The notes under the pieces are model-generated. The model was not told the origin of the DNA. It searched no databases and saw nothing but the letters and a program-made list of their open reading frames with translations. Shown piece by piece: positions 1 through 11,869 of a stretch of DNA of 64,000 bases. A program made the position numbers and the translations under genes. Each line of letters begins with the position of its first letter. Positions within the stretch are counted from its first letter, which is position 1. Source of the DNA: Oxytricha trifallax (Eukaryota > Ciliophora > Spirotrichea > Sporadotrichida > Oxytrichidae); NCBI GenBank assembly GCA_000711775.1, contig ARYC01000436.1, positions 30,857 to 94,856 of the forward strand, read 5' to 3'.

Positions 1-672
1 TAAGAGAGTATCTCTACCATAATAGATATCCTGATGATTTGAATGAGATACTCACAGATATGACTAAGGGTGTAAAAGAGCTCCATGATCTAGGGTATGT
101 TCATAGAGATTTGAAGCCAGAAAATGTAATGCTAAATCTCTGCCCATTAGAAGTAGTAGTCATAGATTTCAACAGAGCAATAAGACAAGAGATAGTGACT
201 TTAGCTAAGGTTTTAGGCACATTAGGAAACTTTCCAATAAGAGAGAAATGGACAAATTGCTCTGTATAATGGGATATTTGGGCGGTAGCTACAATTATCT
301 TAGAGTGCGATATGGAAAGTATGTCATACTTTGGAACAAAACATGAGAAATAATAAATAAGTTTGGCTGCTAAACATATTAAGCAAGATGAAATATGCAA
401 TGAAATTAAGAAGATAGTTGAGATGATCATCGTAAAAGCTCCAGCATATTAATCATTAGATGATATTCTGGATCAACTATAGACTGCTAGATTTAAGAGG
501 TATCACAAAGATAAGCAGATAAAATTTGTTTGAATTAAGTAAACTAATACTCTTTAAATATTCATTAAATTCATCCAAAACCTGCGTTTTCTCTACTAAC
601 CCCATTATGACCCCAAATATACCCTACAAATCAAAGCACTTATAAACCTCACTAAGGAGTTTTGGGGTTTTT
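1..672 (+). mobile_element. TBE transposon remnant (3' part with telomeric end)
   Basis: This is the end of a telomere-bearing element that enters from the left window edge. It holds the last part of the kinase gene and finishes in GGAGTTTTGGGGTTTT at about 657-672, the inward copy of the C4A4 telomere-like terminus. The next bases, AAT at 673-675, fit the ANT target of TBEs. The subterminal sequence differs clearly from the TBEs at 6.6 and 45.6 kb, so it belongs to another subfamily. The outer limit lies outside the window. Confidence 0.8.
3..533 (+). CDS. TBE zinc-finger/kinase (57-kDa type) protein, C-terminal part
   Basis: The frame is open from position 3 to TGA at 531-533 when TAA/TAG are read as Gln. 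It contains the catalytic loop HRDLKPEN (about 111-134) and DFNRA at the place of the kinase DFG motif, then a WDIWA segment like the WSLG of subdomain IX. TBE elements are known to encode a protein joining C2H2 fingers to a kinase-like domain; the finger part lies outside the window. DFN replaces DFG here as in the other copies in this window, so catalytic activity is uncertain. Confidence 0.8.
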
Positions 673-3300
673 AATATGCAAAATATAAATAAAATTTATC
701 TGATTAAATTAAAATGTTGTTTTGACATAAAAACATGTCATTTTTAAACATAATTTAAGTATAATTTAAATTTTTTCGCTCTATTTCAAAGAAATTTATC
801 ATTCAAAACTAAAAGTTGTTTTAATTATACATTATCACTTTCACATATTTGATTTAGAATTTTGACTTATACTTCTATCAGAAGCCTAAATCAAAATAGT
901 GGCAAGTAAGTTTTTTCTGATCTCTTTTGTATTAAAAAATGGGTATTTTGATTTTAATTTGTATTACCTATTTATTGTTGTTGTTATTGTAGTTATTGTA
1001 GTTATTGTTGTTATAGTTAGATTTGTAGTTTTATTTGTTGCCGTAGTTGTATTTCTTGTTGTTTTTATAAATGAAATAGTTGTTAATGTTATGTTGTTTT
1101 TTAATGTGTTAGAAAATTTATGTTTGAAATTCTTATTTTTGAGGTTAACAAAGTTATGAAGTTTAAAACCTCAAAAAATATTTGAGTTTTTCAGTGAAAA
1201 TTGTTTAAAAAAATACGATCTTATAATAAAATTTGATTATTAACAACTATTTATACTTGATGGTTCTAATTTTATTTTAAATCAAGACACTCCTCTAGGC
1301 AATAATCTCGCAAGACAGTTATTAAAATAACTGTCCCGTTTATAATTAATCTGATATTTTTATGAATTTTTCAGCAATTTACATAGAAACATTCTTACTT
1401 AATTTTCAATAATTCTTTATATTATAAAAAGGAATTTCCCTAAAAAATCAATTAGAAATTAAAAATTAGACACCAAAGAAAGCAAAAAGGATTAGTGTTT
1501 TGGAAGTATCAAATAGAAATGATTTATGAGATTCATGAATTAAGGTAAGTAGAAATGAAAAAAAACTGTTGTTATAAAGTTTATAAAAAAGTTAATTAAA
1601 AACAGGGCAGAGATTATATCATTTGTCACGAATGGGTCTTAAACTACATTTTTTCTAAATTAATATTTTGATCATAATTATATATAGATAGATCACTATC
1701 TTACGGATCTGATGTAGTAAGTTTGAAAACCCCACATTTTTTATGAGGTTTTGTACTTGATAATTCCATATTTAGAGTAACATAAATCAAACTATGATTA
1801 AAAACTCTTTTTCAAATCTTATATTTTAATAGTAGATTTATAATATAATGCCATTAAGTAAAACTTTTTTAAATACATGATATCTGAAAAGTATTTTAAT
1901 TTTTTCAATTTTAATGATTCCTTATCTTTAGGTTGAGTCAAAGTTTAACTATGATTATCCAATTGAATGCGAGATACTGTGCAATTATAGTTAGCTTCAT
2001 AATTTAAATTTTACTAATTTTTTATCCTTAATAAATTTACTTTCATACCATCTATATGAAATCTAGGTTGTTACTATCACTTACTCAGCTTGAAACATAA
2101 AAATTAAAATTTTATTAAGAAAAAATGTAAATTCAGCCAAAAATTATAAAAAATGAACAAATAAAACCTTAGAAACAGCATAAAATTATTTAAATTTATA
2201 TTTTAATTTACGAAGTATAAACTGCAATTATTTTATTTTTCAATTATTTATAAGTTGTTTTTAATATTTAATTAAATTGTTTATAGTTTGTTATATATAT
2301 TATCAATTCTGGCATACGTTTTTTCATCTTAATAATAATTTTAATTATCTTTTATATTAATTTAAAATATTGCTTTAACATTAAAATTGGGAAATTATAA
2401 ACAGTTTTTATTATTTTTATAATAAAGAATACATTATTTTATAGTGAGAGTGTTAAAAGAGTATATTAATTTTAATTTTTTAATAACTAAGAGAAGTAAT
2501 ATTTTATTTTTATAAATTAATATCTATTATAAACAAATATACAATTGTAAATATTTACTAATTAAAAGTTCAAATATTATATGAATTTAATTTTTATTAA
2601 TTAATTATAATTTGACCAAATCAAATTTATATAAATTAATAATTTGATTTAAAATAGTTATAGTAGATAATTTTATAAAAATGAAAGTTCTTGTTTAATA
2701 AATAGAAAAAAATATCTCTATAGTACTCCGTTATCTCTCTATCTATAAAATAATATGATTAAATAAATTATGAGCTATATTAACTTAAAATTTTAAATTT
2801 GTTTCCATGATAATTAATAAAGAATTAATTATTGAGGAAAGAAATGAAAAAAAATGAAGGCTCAAGAAATGAGATACAAATTTTTACAAATTTAGAATTT
2901 AATTTTTATAATTTAATGGATCAAGAAGGTTGTAATATCTAAATTAAAATTAAATAAATATTCTTAAATGGTTTATTATCAAAACATCTGCAAGACATTA
3001 AACTCTAAATGAACATTCAAAATCATAATTATTAGCCATTTACTTCGATTAAAATTTTAAACAACAACAAATTTAAATTTCTAATCAATTTAAATTAATA
3101 TTTTTAAATATTTTTTATATACTACACACTGTAAATCTTATTAGAAATTGTTAGATAAAACTAATCTTACAATTATCAGAAAATTTGATGATTTAGGAGG
3201 AATTATAAGAGCATTAATGATTTATTAAATGAAAAATTTAAATTAATCATTCTAATATATTCACATTAATACTAATACTTATTATCCTAATAAAAATTGA
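673..3300. other. AT-rich spacer without a supported gene
   Basis: About 2.6 kb of sequence with strong A/T runs. The only open frame (899-1159 +) is a product of low-complexity GTT repeats and is not a convincing protein. A hairpin-like ACAGTTATTAAAATAACTGT lies near 1315-1335. No coding similarity was recognised on either strand. Confidence 0.6.
972..1065. repeat. degenerate (GTT/GTA)n trinucleotide tract
   Basis: Imperfect trinucleotide repeats TTGTTGTTATTGTAG and relatives run for about 90 bp. They create an artificial valine-rich frame on the plus strand. Confidence 0.7.
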
Positions 3301-3304
3301 ATTT

Positions 3305-4385
3305 ACTCTATAATTTCTTCATCATCGTCATCGTTTTCATCAATACCTTTTAATTCTATTAAGTCCGCTCTCTTTCTCAACTTAAGAAGCAACACCGGTG
3401 GGCATCTGTGGTCTTACTAAGTAGATTCAAAGTATGTAATTATAGCAGTTTTTTAATAAATATATAATTTAAATTACTTAAAATACTCAATTTTGCCTAT
3501 ATATCATTCGCATGAAATAGTTAGCTGGTTTCTAAAAAAGGTAAAGTTTGGTTTAATATTATGAGTTTTAGGAAAATTTCGAAGTTTAGTCTTTCAGGGA
3601 CCATATACTGAATAAAGTAATAAATCTGTTCCTGCTTTTCCGAGTGTTTTCCAGTTTTAGAGAATATAACGTTGCCAGCAAAGTCATAATTTAGCATTTT
3701 CAATCCTTTTCCTCCTATCAATTTATTTCATTATTATGTGCAGTGTACATACCAGAGCCCTTGTGCAGTTTTATGTTCTTAGTCAATTTAATCCACTCTC
3801 CTTTCTCGACCTCGTCATAGCCATTTTTTCTTAAGAATTCCTTTTTTTATTCACTATCCAAATGATAAGAATACCTCGCCCTTAGATTAAGTTTGTTGGG
3901 ATGTTTAGTATTTCATGGTTAGTAATGATTGGGTATGGCCCTACTACTTAATCTAATAAGATGAGTCCGTTAGTAAAATTTTATACAGCTTGCCAAATTT
4001 CTCAATCGTCTCCTTCGAAATTTTTTGCCACATTTTCATCTCTTTAACGTCTCCATCGTAAAGTAATGGCACTCTAAATAATTTTTAGATAAGTAGTTTG
4101 ACTCTTTGTTGGTTTGGTATGAGATGAAAGCCTTCAAAACTATTACCAGTACATCATCTGGACGCTTAATGAAATCTTGTTTCTTCTCATCCTGCATCTA
4201 TTTTGCTATAACCTTAGTTTTATTCATATATTTGTTGCATGTTATTTCATGCCTTGATATATGACCTATCTTTTACGACCCCACAGTATTTATATGTCCG
4301 CTTTAGTAATTGTCCTCTTCCTCTAGCTGTCTTTTGTTCTTCCTTATAGTCATTGAAAATATGCACTTCCAAGGCCATGGGCTGT
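3305..4385 (-). pseudogene. decayed unrecognised gene, possibly zinc-finger/HMG-box-like
   Basis: On the minus strand several frames read like protein but are broken by TGA codons and frame changes. From an ATG near 4378 the text gives a basic N-terminus followed by a Cys/His-containing stretch (KYCGVVKDRSYIK then HEITCNKY, about 4230-4310), then a segment ending WQKISKETIEKFGKLY (about 3975-4030) that resembles the third helix of an HMG box, and an acidic tail rich in Asp/Glu (about 3305-3350). The breaks may be IES boundaries or decay. The domain suggestion is inference from a few residues. Confidence 0.3.
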
Positions 4386-4439
4386 CATGCAATGAGGGGT
4401 TATAGCAGTATTAACAGCTCTAAGTTTAAGCATTGAGTT

Positions 4440-5084
4440 CTATAATTTATTTATAGATCTTAGGCATTTTAGTAAAATTATGTTTTATTATTTATTTCTT
4501 AATTTTCTTTATTAAATTATAAACTGGGCTATATTTTGAATATTCAAAGAGGGCAAAAACTTAAGTTAGTTATTACTTGAAAAGTTTAAGGGTTAGTTTT
4601 ATACTTTGACAAGCAAGGCTTTGACATTTTTTAACATTTTCTAAATTTAAATTTATAATTATTTAAAATCACATATTATATTAATAAAAGTTATGAATTA
4701 ATAGTAACTAAATAATTAACTAAAGAATAAATTAAGCTTAAAAACCCATTTAATAATTTAAATATCTTTTTATAAATTAACATTTATTTGATTATTTATA
4801 AATTAAACATAAAATATAATGAAATTCATACTGATTTCCAAAATATTTCATTAATTTTACTTACTAATTAAGTAAAAGTACTTTGTTTATATATTATAAC
4901 CCATAAATCTTTCTTCCTCGCTTAATACCCATATTATATGCTTTTTAATACATTTAAATCTATAAATAATTTTACATTTATTATTAAACCATATATCAAT
5001 TGTATTAGCTAAATTAAAGTTATTTGATTAAAATTCTTCAAAAATTAGGAAACCAATTGTAAAAAAATATATAGTATTTAAGCT
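4440..5084. other. AT-rich spacer
   Basis: No gene, repeat or RNA feature recognised; long A/T runs only. Confidence 0.6.
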
Positions 5085-5476
5085 ATTGCTTAAATAGAAT
5101 TGAATCGGGGAAATTGAAAAATATAAATGTAAATTCATATTAAAATATTATTAATTGCCATTAGCTAGAAATGCTTATAGATCAAATTTAGTTCTTGCTA
5201 CTTACCGTTATGTGTCTGTATCTGTAGATGTTACTTGCTCTATCGGTGATCTTCTTTCCTCAGAATGTCATTTGACTGCAGTACATGTTTGATTTATAAA
5301 GGAATTTGACTGACATATTTGACTAATTTGACCGAGATATTTGTAGTCTAATTACTCAGATTTAATTATTAATTAATTTAGTATTAAAAATAAATATAAT
5401 AATTAGGGATTTGAGCAGTAATGCCGCTTCAAGATACTTAGAGTGGTTCTGATATTCAATACATTGCAATTTACAA
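5085..5476 (+). repeat. left arm of a 1.2-kb inverted repeat
   Basis: This stretch is the reverse complement of 5908-6298 with few mismatches: for example AATTGAATCGGGGAAATTG at about 5099-5117 pairs with CAATTTCCCCGATTCAATT near the far end. The arms are about 390 bp and surround a 431-bp unique centre. Confidence 0.9.
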
Positions 5477-5907
5477 TCTTGTACTTGTCATTATTGGAGA
5501 CACATTGACAACTTAAGATGCCTTTAAGATTAAAACTATCATAAAGTTTATCAAAGGATAGATTAGACGTATAAAGAATGTTCACATACATGATTGCAAA
5601 TTTTGTTCCTAATGCTTTCTGCGTTACATAAAGTGCTAGATAATATCTCAAAGAAGGCTACAGGTAATTTGTTTTCAATCAATTTAACTCCATTAGTAGA
5701 CAAATAAAATCTGTACTTAAACCATTCAAGAACTGAGCTCCGCATACAATGCCATCACAATCAGTGTCACAGTAGCAGGCTCCGATTTCAATTACAGAAA
5801 CTTCCATTAGGATTATTTCCTCCTGCAAGTGATTGTCTCTGAGCAAAAGTATCAAAATGAAGATTTCAATTTCATTCAAGCTACAGGAGTCTAATTTCAA
5901 ATACAGT
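5477..5907 (-). other. centre of the inverted repeat with possible coding fragment
   Basis: The centre is single copy. The minus strand has overlapping open frames: one from about 5900 to 5679 with a Cys/Asp-rich stretch (ACYCDTDCDGIVCGA) ending at TGA, and one in another frame running 5745-5563. Together they could be one protein joined by a frame change, but no family was recognised. Inverted coding pieces are common in scrambled ciliate germline genes, so a duplicated and inverted MDS block is possible; a palindromic transposon is the alternative. Confidence 0.3.
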
Positions 5908-6298
5908 TTGTAAATTGCAATGTATTGAATATCAGAACCACTCTAAGTATCTTGAAGCGGCATTACTGCTCAAATCCCTAATTATTATATTTATTTTTAA
6001 TACTAAATTAATTAATAATTAAATCTGAGTAATTAGACTACAAATATCTCGGTCAAATTAGTCAAATATGTCAGTCAAATTCCTTTATAAATCAAACATG
6101 TACTGCAGTCAAATGACATTCTGAGGAAAGAAGATCACCGATAGAGCAAGTAACATCTACAGATACAGACACATAACGGTAAGTAGCAAGAACTAAATTT
6201 GATCTATAAGCATTTCTAGCTAATGGCAGTTAGTAATATTTAAATATTAATTTACATTTTTATTTTCAATTTCCCCGATTCAATTCTATTTTAGCAAT
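5908..6298 (-). repeat. right arm of the 1.2-kb inverted repeat
   Basis: Reverse complement of 5085-5476, differing by scattered substitutions and small indels, so the arms are not freshly duplicated. Confidence 0.9.
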
Positions 6299-6429
6299 AT
6301 TAAAAATATTATAAACTCAATTTTAATCGGTATAAATTTTACGAGTCCCATTAAATACCGAAATTATGGTATATTATAAAAAAATTAAAACTTTTAATAT
6401 ATTTGCTGACTACTTTGGGGTTATTACAA

Positions 6430-6617
6430 CCATTTAATTTTTATTTAATACTTATAAGATAGAATTTTTGAAAAATAAGTGAAATTTTTTATGTAATATA
6501 TGGATGTATGAAATATACAAAAAGCATTTAAGGTAAACACGTATTTTCAGATTTAGGTCAAAATACAGTGATTTGACATCGATGGATCTCCGTAAGTACA
6601 TGCCAGATATTTAAAAG
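6430..6617 (+). repeat. left arm of an older inverted repeat flanking a TBE
   Basis: About 190 bp that are the diverged reverse complement of 11226-11415; the clearest block is AAATCACTGTATTTTGACCTA (minus sense) shared by both. The two arms now lie about 4.6 kb apart because a TBE and a MITE were inserted between them. Confidence 0.75.
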
Positions 6618-6622
6618 ATATT

Positions 6623-6740
6623 CAAAACCCCCAAAACCCCTTCAGTAGTTTGATTGACTTTTTTATTGATAAAAGTATACTATTAGTGAATACTTTATTA
6701 GGGTTTTAATAGAATTTATGTAGGGGATTTGGGTTTAAAT
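6623..6740 (+). repeat. TBE left terminal inverted repeat with C4A4 tip
   Basis: Telomere-like CAAAACCCCCAAAACCCC followed by the TBE inverted repeat; pairs with 10664-10781 including the block ATACTTTATTAGGGTTTTAAT / its complement. Confidence 0.9.
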
Positions 6741-6761
6741 GTAATGTAAATTAGTGTTTAA

Positions 6762-7800
6762 ATGCGAGGTTTCGGGTCAATATATGACAGTGAGTATATA
6801 GATCTGTTGTTTAAGTAGCGTTATGGATCTGATGATTACAGTGAATAACTCAAACCTTTTTTAAATTACACTTCTATAGCAATTCTGCTCCATAAATGTC
6901 CTGCTTCTCTTAGATCTCACTGCTTGTTATCATTGAATTTAGAAAGATAGCAACTTAATTCTAAGCCTAAGAGGCCTTAAAAGTTTTAGCAGTATCGTAT
7001 TTATTATCTTATTAATGATAAGGTTCTTAAATACAGGGCTCATTTCTCTCTCGCATTGAGAGAAGTGATGTTTCATCGCCAATTCCCTGAGCTTCATATC
7101 TCTGCTTAATCCATAGCTAACATATAAAAAGAATGGAATATCTTACAAGACAATCAACCGCATAAAGAGAGTGATTGACTTTAATGTTCTATTTTTATAA
7201 GGATAATTTAAATTATATATTCGATTAAATGCAGAGGGCTTTAAAGCATAATATACAGTTTATACACCCTGATGAGGCAGTATTCACCTTTTATATCTTC
7301 ATATCAAGGTCTTGGTATAAAAGATATAGAAACATAGAAGTATATGATTAAAAGGTTAAGGTTTAAACTAATGCTATTTTTGGTGAAATAAGTGAAGATA
7401 GTGGCTTCGAGACCGATGTTATTCACCTTCGTTCTATAAAGACTGACTAATAAATTTAGTTCTTGTAATAACTGAGAGACAAGTACGCTGACTAAGAGAT
7501 TATTCTGTTCGTTGATAACTTGTCAGTTCATAAACTAAAGACTCAAGGAAGGAGTATGAAAAGCTAAACATAACACCTGTATTTAATGTACCTTATAGTC
7601 CTTATAACAATAGAATCGAGTTATATTGGGGGTTATTGAAAGTTCATTACAAGAAATTGCTGCTCCACTATATGATGCATGATTTATAGATAGATACAGT
7701 CGTTTTATTAAGTGTGCTGCTAAGAGAGTCAGCGATGAAAAAGCTAAAGATGCACTAGAGAAGGGAGATTTTGTGTTTATAAATAAGTTTTAGATTTAAG
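6762..7800 (+). pseudogene. TBE 42-kDa DDE transposase, frameshifted
   Basis: Starts at ATG 6762 and reads well with TAA/TAG as Gln for about 145 codons to a TGA near 7180, then continues in another frame. Catalytic landmarks of IS630/Tc1/mariner transposases are visible: HPDEAVF (first Asp, about 7267), VDNLSVH (second Asp, about 7510) and PYSPYNNRIELYW (third acidic residue, about 7590-7630). The C-terminal basic region continues in a third frame to about 7800 and overlaps the tail of the opposing 22-kDa gene. At least two frameshifts separate these blocks, so the copy is broken. Confidence 0.85.
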
Positions 7801-7813
7801 TGAATGAATAAGT

Positions 7814-8640
7814 TCACATTATAAATTAACTCATAAAGGAATTCGGCTTCTCTTTCTATTCTTCCTCTTAAGGCTTGTTTGGGCCTATGTTTCTTCTCTT
7901 TATGCCAGCTCCTGCATCTATGTTCATCTCATCTGGCTTTTATAAATCTTTGTAGAGTCTTTTACTCAATTCATGCTTTACTTGAGACTTTCTCTCTCTG
8001 TTTAATTTGCTGCGCTCTTTCATCAAGAAAATAGCAGTGCCAGGTTTTTCTATAAAGTTAGAAGACTAAGCTTACTAGAGGAATGGATGCTTCTTCAGTT
8101 CTTAGAGCCAGGTGTCGTTGATTTTAATTCCCTGCTTCTCTTTTTAATCAGGAGAGATGCTGTATCGTTTCTTGTGAGCTTCTTAAATAACTTAATTTAA
8201 ATACTCAGGTTTCAGAGTTCCTAGGACACCAAAGAAGAAGTTTCTCTCTGGAAACTTATTAGAGAGCTGTAGCTTTGATGGAAGGTAGAGAGCTACGTCC
8301 GGATCACTCATAGCATCGTCATATAGGTTTGTCACTGATATTTCAGGGTAGTTAGGTATCTCTATCATCCTAATTTCATTAGACTTAAAAGCTTTTTCTC
8401 TTCACTCAGTAAGGCTTTTAAGAATGAGATTTTAGTTCTCTCCTAAGTCGGCAAGAACATTCTAACTATAATGGATTTATTAATCTTACTTAAGAACTTA
8501 CCTAGCTATACCAAATATCTATAAAGGTCTTCTTTATTTACTCCTAAATTTTCCTATTAAATCTTGAGATCAAATTATCTTCATTGCATCATTCATAGAC
8601 TCAATCTTGCTTCAAGTTTCTATAAATGTTTATGAAATTT
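7814..8640 (-). pseudogene. TBE 22-kDa protein, damaged
   Basis: Minus-strand frame ending at TGA 7814-7816, convergent with the transposase. Readable blocks include VRMFLPTQERTKISFLKALL, PNYPEISVTNLYDD, ERNFFFGVLGTLKPEYL and a lysine-rich C-terminus. At least one frameshift lies near 8385-8400, and the N-terminus is unclear. The function of the TBE 22-kDa protein is not known; it is encoded by all complete TBEs described. A divergent homologue sits at 11870-12411. Confidence 0.75.
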
Positions 8641-8649
8641 AAAATTATG

Positions 8650-9165
8650 GATATCCATTCTAAGTTTATTAAAATTTTACTACTAAAAAGGGAGATCCAT
8701 AGGAGGTCAACCTGAATCAGATAAAAAGATTAAGATAGAGGAACTATCTCCAAGTTTCAGAGTTTGACTTCCATTTTTATCAAACCTTCTCCATTGAATC
8801 GCTCCAAATAATAATTAATTTAATTAGGTGTTACTCATAATTTATTTAAAACTTTATTAGGAGGTTAAATAAAAGTTCAAAACCGGATTAGGTGGTACAT
8901 TAAAAAAATTAAATTTTATAATTTCCCCTCCTAATTTTGTGAGAACAAATTTAGGAGGACGACCTAACTTCACAAACCATATTTGGGTGCATTTTAATGA
9001 ATAAAATGGATGAATTATTATATAAAATATTTCAAAATTTAAGAAATTTAAACTAATTTCACGCACTCTGTTCTTATCAAACCTCTATAAAAATTTGAGG
9101 ATTCGCTCTTACTTTTGTTTAAAGGTAGAATTTATACAGCTTATATATTTATTAATAGCATTTAT
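8650..9165. other. TBE intergenic region with repeated TAGGAGG motifs
   Basis: Between the 22-kDa and kinase genes. It repeats short TAGGAGG/CCTCCTA motifs in both orientations (about 8701, 8859, 8934, 8953). No gene seen; it may be the divergent promoter region of the two genes, which is inference. Confidence 0.45.
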
Positions 9166-9168
9166 AAA

Positions 9169-10620
9169 ATGATCGGTAACTTAATTAGAAAAGCGGGATT
9201 GCTTGGAATTAGCCAGCAAAAACTTTCTTTCATAATTCAAAAGAAAATTAAAACTTTTGATGCCTCTACCTATATTAAACCTGAAATTTTCATACCTTAG
9301 ATCTCAGACTTTGAATAAAAATTCAATTGTAAAATAGATACGCAGAGGTAAGAAATATAATGTAAGGTACCAATAAAAATGTTTGAAGTGGAGGAAGAGA
9401 AAAAAGAAATAAAGATAGATAGATAATTTTTGTGAAGAATGTTAGAAGAGCTTTACTTATAAATCTGTCCTCAAACGTCATATTTTAGAGCAGCATTCAA
9501 CAAACCCATGCTCTATCTTAGGCATGATAAGATAGATGGAAAATATTTCTGCCCTTGCTGTAATAAGTAATACAATCATTCAAGAGATCTTAAAGTTCAC
9601 CTTAAAAACACCATGGTAAGAAGTTTGAGGTCATAGATCTTGAGAATGGTGAAGTATTTCATCAGAAAAGAAAGCCAAGAGACCCTTTAAAATCTCTAGA
9701 GCAAAGAGTTAAAAAAGAGAATAAACTCATTAAAGCAGTGAGAAACCTCCTTGCCTCTTAGATAGTAAAAATTACTCTCAAGATGCATGCACTCAAGATT
9801 CCAATATTTAATATAATTGGCCTAACTGAGTGCAAAGAAAGTTATCTTATTCTTGAGTATATATTTGGGAAAATAGTCATAACTGATAAGCTGTTTTTGC
9901 TTACAAAATTTATCCATTCAATTACTTTAAATGTGATGACAAGTATCAAATGGAATTTGTCAATGAGTTTCAAGCTCTTACTAAAACAAGGGATAGACAG
10001 AGCAGATTTATAGTTAAACTTGAAGCAATTCTCCTTGCTTAAAATCATGTAGCTTTTCGCCTACCTTTATACTAAATGACATAAAGAGACTATATCCAAG
10101 ACTAAAGGTGTCCATAGTAACTATCTCTTATTCTAACAAATGTCTGCAAAGGTATTGAGGAGCTGCATACTTTAGGATACGTGCACAGAGATTTAAAGCA
10201 TGAAAACATTATGCTTGATTTTTCACCACTCATAGTGGTAATAATATACTTCAATAGATCGAAGAGAGTTGAGGCTTCATGACTGGCAAACGTTCGTGGC
10301 ACTCCTGGATGTTTTCCAGAGAGAGAAGACTGGAGAGATGGAGATATAAGGTGGGATATCTGGTCTTTAGCACCAATAATAATAGAGTGCGATATGCAAT
10401 GAAATGACTACTAAAGTTGTAGAAGAGAAAAAGATTCAAAGTAAAGAATCCAGCAGTATTTAGAGCAAATAAGATAAAAGGTAAAATGAAAGATATGGCT
10501 GAGCAAATTATCCTGAAGCCTAACAAAAGAGCAGATTATACAATCGATTAGATAATTAGTTGGTTAGGAGAAATTAAGTTTAGAAAGTTGCCTCATGATG
10601 CGAAGGTATTGTTTGAGTGA
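9169..10620 (+). pseudogene. TBE 57-kDa zinc-finger/kinase gene, frameshifted
   Basis: The start at ATG 9169 gives MIGNLIRKAGLLG, matching the N-terminus of the intact copy at 46818-48266, and the TGA at 10618-10620 is in the same frame; the total length (1,452 bp) is almost the same. Between them compensating frameshifts occur. First C2H2 finger (CEECQKSFTYKS) about 9431-9500, second (CPCCNKQYNHSRD) about 9550-9615 with its final His displaced by a frameshift, kinase loop HRDLKHEN about 10188-10211, then IYFNRS where DFG belongs, and WDIWSLA about 10357. Confidence 0.9.
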
Positions 10621-10663
10621 ATATTTAAAATAAAACACCTAAAATACACACTAATTTACAATA

Positions 10664-10781
10664 CATTAAAATCCTAATCCCCTACATAAACCCTATTAAA
10701 ACCCTCATAAAGTATGCACTAATAGTCTACTTTTATCAATCAAAAACTTAATCAAACTACTGAAAGGGTTTTGGGGTTTTG
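10664..10781 (-). repeat. TBE right terminal inverted repeat with G4T4 tip
   Basis: Reverse complement of the left terminus, ending GGGTTTTGGGGTTTTG. Confidence 0.9.
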
Positions 10782-10787
10782 ATTCTG

Positions 10788-11216
10788 ACTAGACCGCACA
10801 GCTGTGCGGAATCGCAAATCCGCACAGAATTGGCAAAAAAGACCCTCAACAAACTTTTTCCGTGCGACTTTCACATTTTAATTCAAAAAGTGAGGTTGTC
10901 TTTATTGGCCTTAAATGCATTAAATCTTTATTATAATATATTAAACTTAAATAAGCTTAACTATAAATTAATTAATTAATTATACATTTAATTAAATTCC
11001 TCTATAGAGATTTCCTATAAAAGAGATCCATTTTAATTTTAAATAATTAAAACCTTACAATAATTAAGATAATTAAGATCTAATGCATCTAAGGCCAATA
11101 AAGACTACCTCCCTTTTTGAATTAAAAATGTGAAAGTCGCACGAAAGAAGTTTGCGGAGGGTCATTTTTGCCAATCCTGTGCGGATTTGCAATTCCGCAC
11201 AGCTTTGCGGTCTAGT
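10788..11216. mobile_element. palindromic MITE-like element
   Basis: A 429-bp element with terminal inverted repeats beginning ACTAGACCGCACAGC and ending GCTTTGCGGTCTAGT. Arms of about 137 bp (10788-10925 and 11080-11216) pair with few mismatches; they contain an internal small palindrome CCGCACAGCTGTGCGG (10794-10809). The centre is AT-rich. No coding capacity. It lies 3 bp from the TBE target duplication. Confidence 0.85.
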
Positions 11217-11225
11217 TAAACTATC

Positions 11226-11415
11226 TTGTAAATATCTGGCAGATACTTTCGGGGATCAATCGATAACAAATCACTGTATTTTGACCTATATCTGAAAATA
11301 TGTGTTTATCTTAAATGCTTTTTGTATATTTCATACATATCCCTATATTTTAGATAAATTTCACGTATATTCCAAAAAATTCTATCTTGATAAATTCTAA
11401 TTAAAGCTATAATAA
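11226..11415 (-). repeat. right arm of the older inverted repeat
   Basis: Diverged reverse complement of 6430-6617; together they define an element that was later filled by the TBE and the MITE. Confidence 0.75.
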
Positions 11416-11869
11416 CATTAGCTTCCTATTTTATATAATAAGGTTTCATATTTTTAAAGTGAAATTTATAATCTAATCAGTATATAAAACCTCATAGATA
11501 AAATAAGAATCGAGTATTGGAATTAAGAAAAATTAGATTAAAATTAATTTATTATTGGCTAAAATTAATTATAATTAGGCTAAAATTAAATTTACACACC
11601 TTGATTGGATTATTTTATAGGGACAATTAACCGAGCCAATAGTATTAATAATTAGCCTATGCATTTAAATTATACGCCAATAATATTTAAGTCTTTATTT
11701 AATTGTAATTAACTCTAATCTTCAATTCTTAATTGATCTAGGGGTTTTAATTATAATTATAAAAATTTTTATCGAATTTCTATTCAAAATGGATGCTATG
11801 CCTCAAGAATCAAATTAGATCAGTAATTATTGAGTTTTTATTTAACAAAAATAATTATATATTTAACAC

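Larger units (their letters stand above)
6623..10781. mobile_element. complete TBE-type transposon
   Basis: The element runs from CAAAACCCCCAAAACCCC (6623) to GGGGTTTTG (10781), 4,159 bp, and is bounded by the direct repeat ATT at 6620-6622 and 10782-10784, an ANT target duplication. Terminal inverted repeats of roughly 80-120 bp follow the telomeric ends (shared core AGTAGTTTGATTGA). It carries the three TBE genes: transposase at the left end, 22-kDa gene in the middle on the minus strand, and zinc-finger/kinase gene at the right. All three contain frameshifts, so this copy appears inactive. Confidence 0.93.

Noticed and set aside
101..430. 109-codon minus-strand ORF overlapping the kinase
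   Set aside because: Antisense shadow of the clearly recognisable kinase frame.
899..1159. 86-codon valine/isoleucine-rich ORF
   Set aside because: Produced by a GTT/GTA repeat tract; no start context or domain, and composition explains the open frame.
6623..6640. True telomere or chromosome end
   Set aside because: The C4A4 runs are at transposon tips with ANT duplications and continuous sequence on both sides, as in TBEs.
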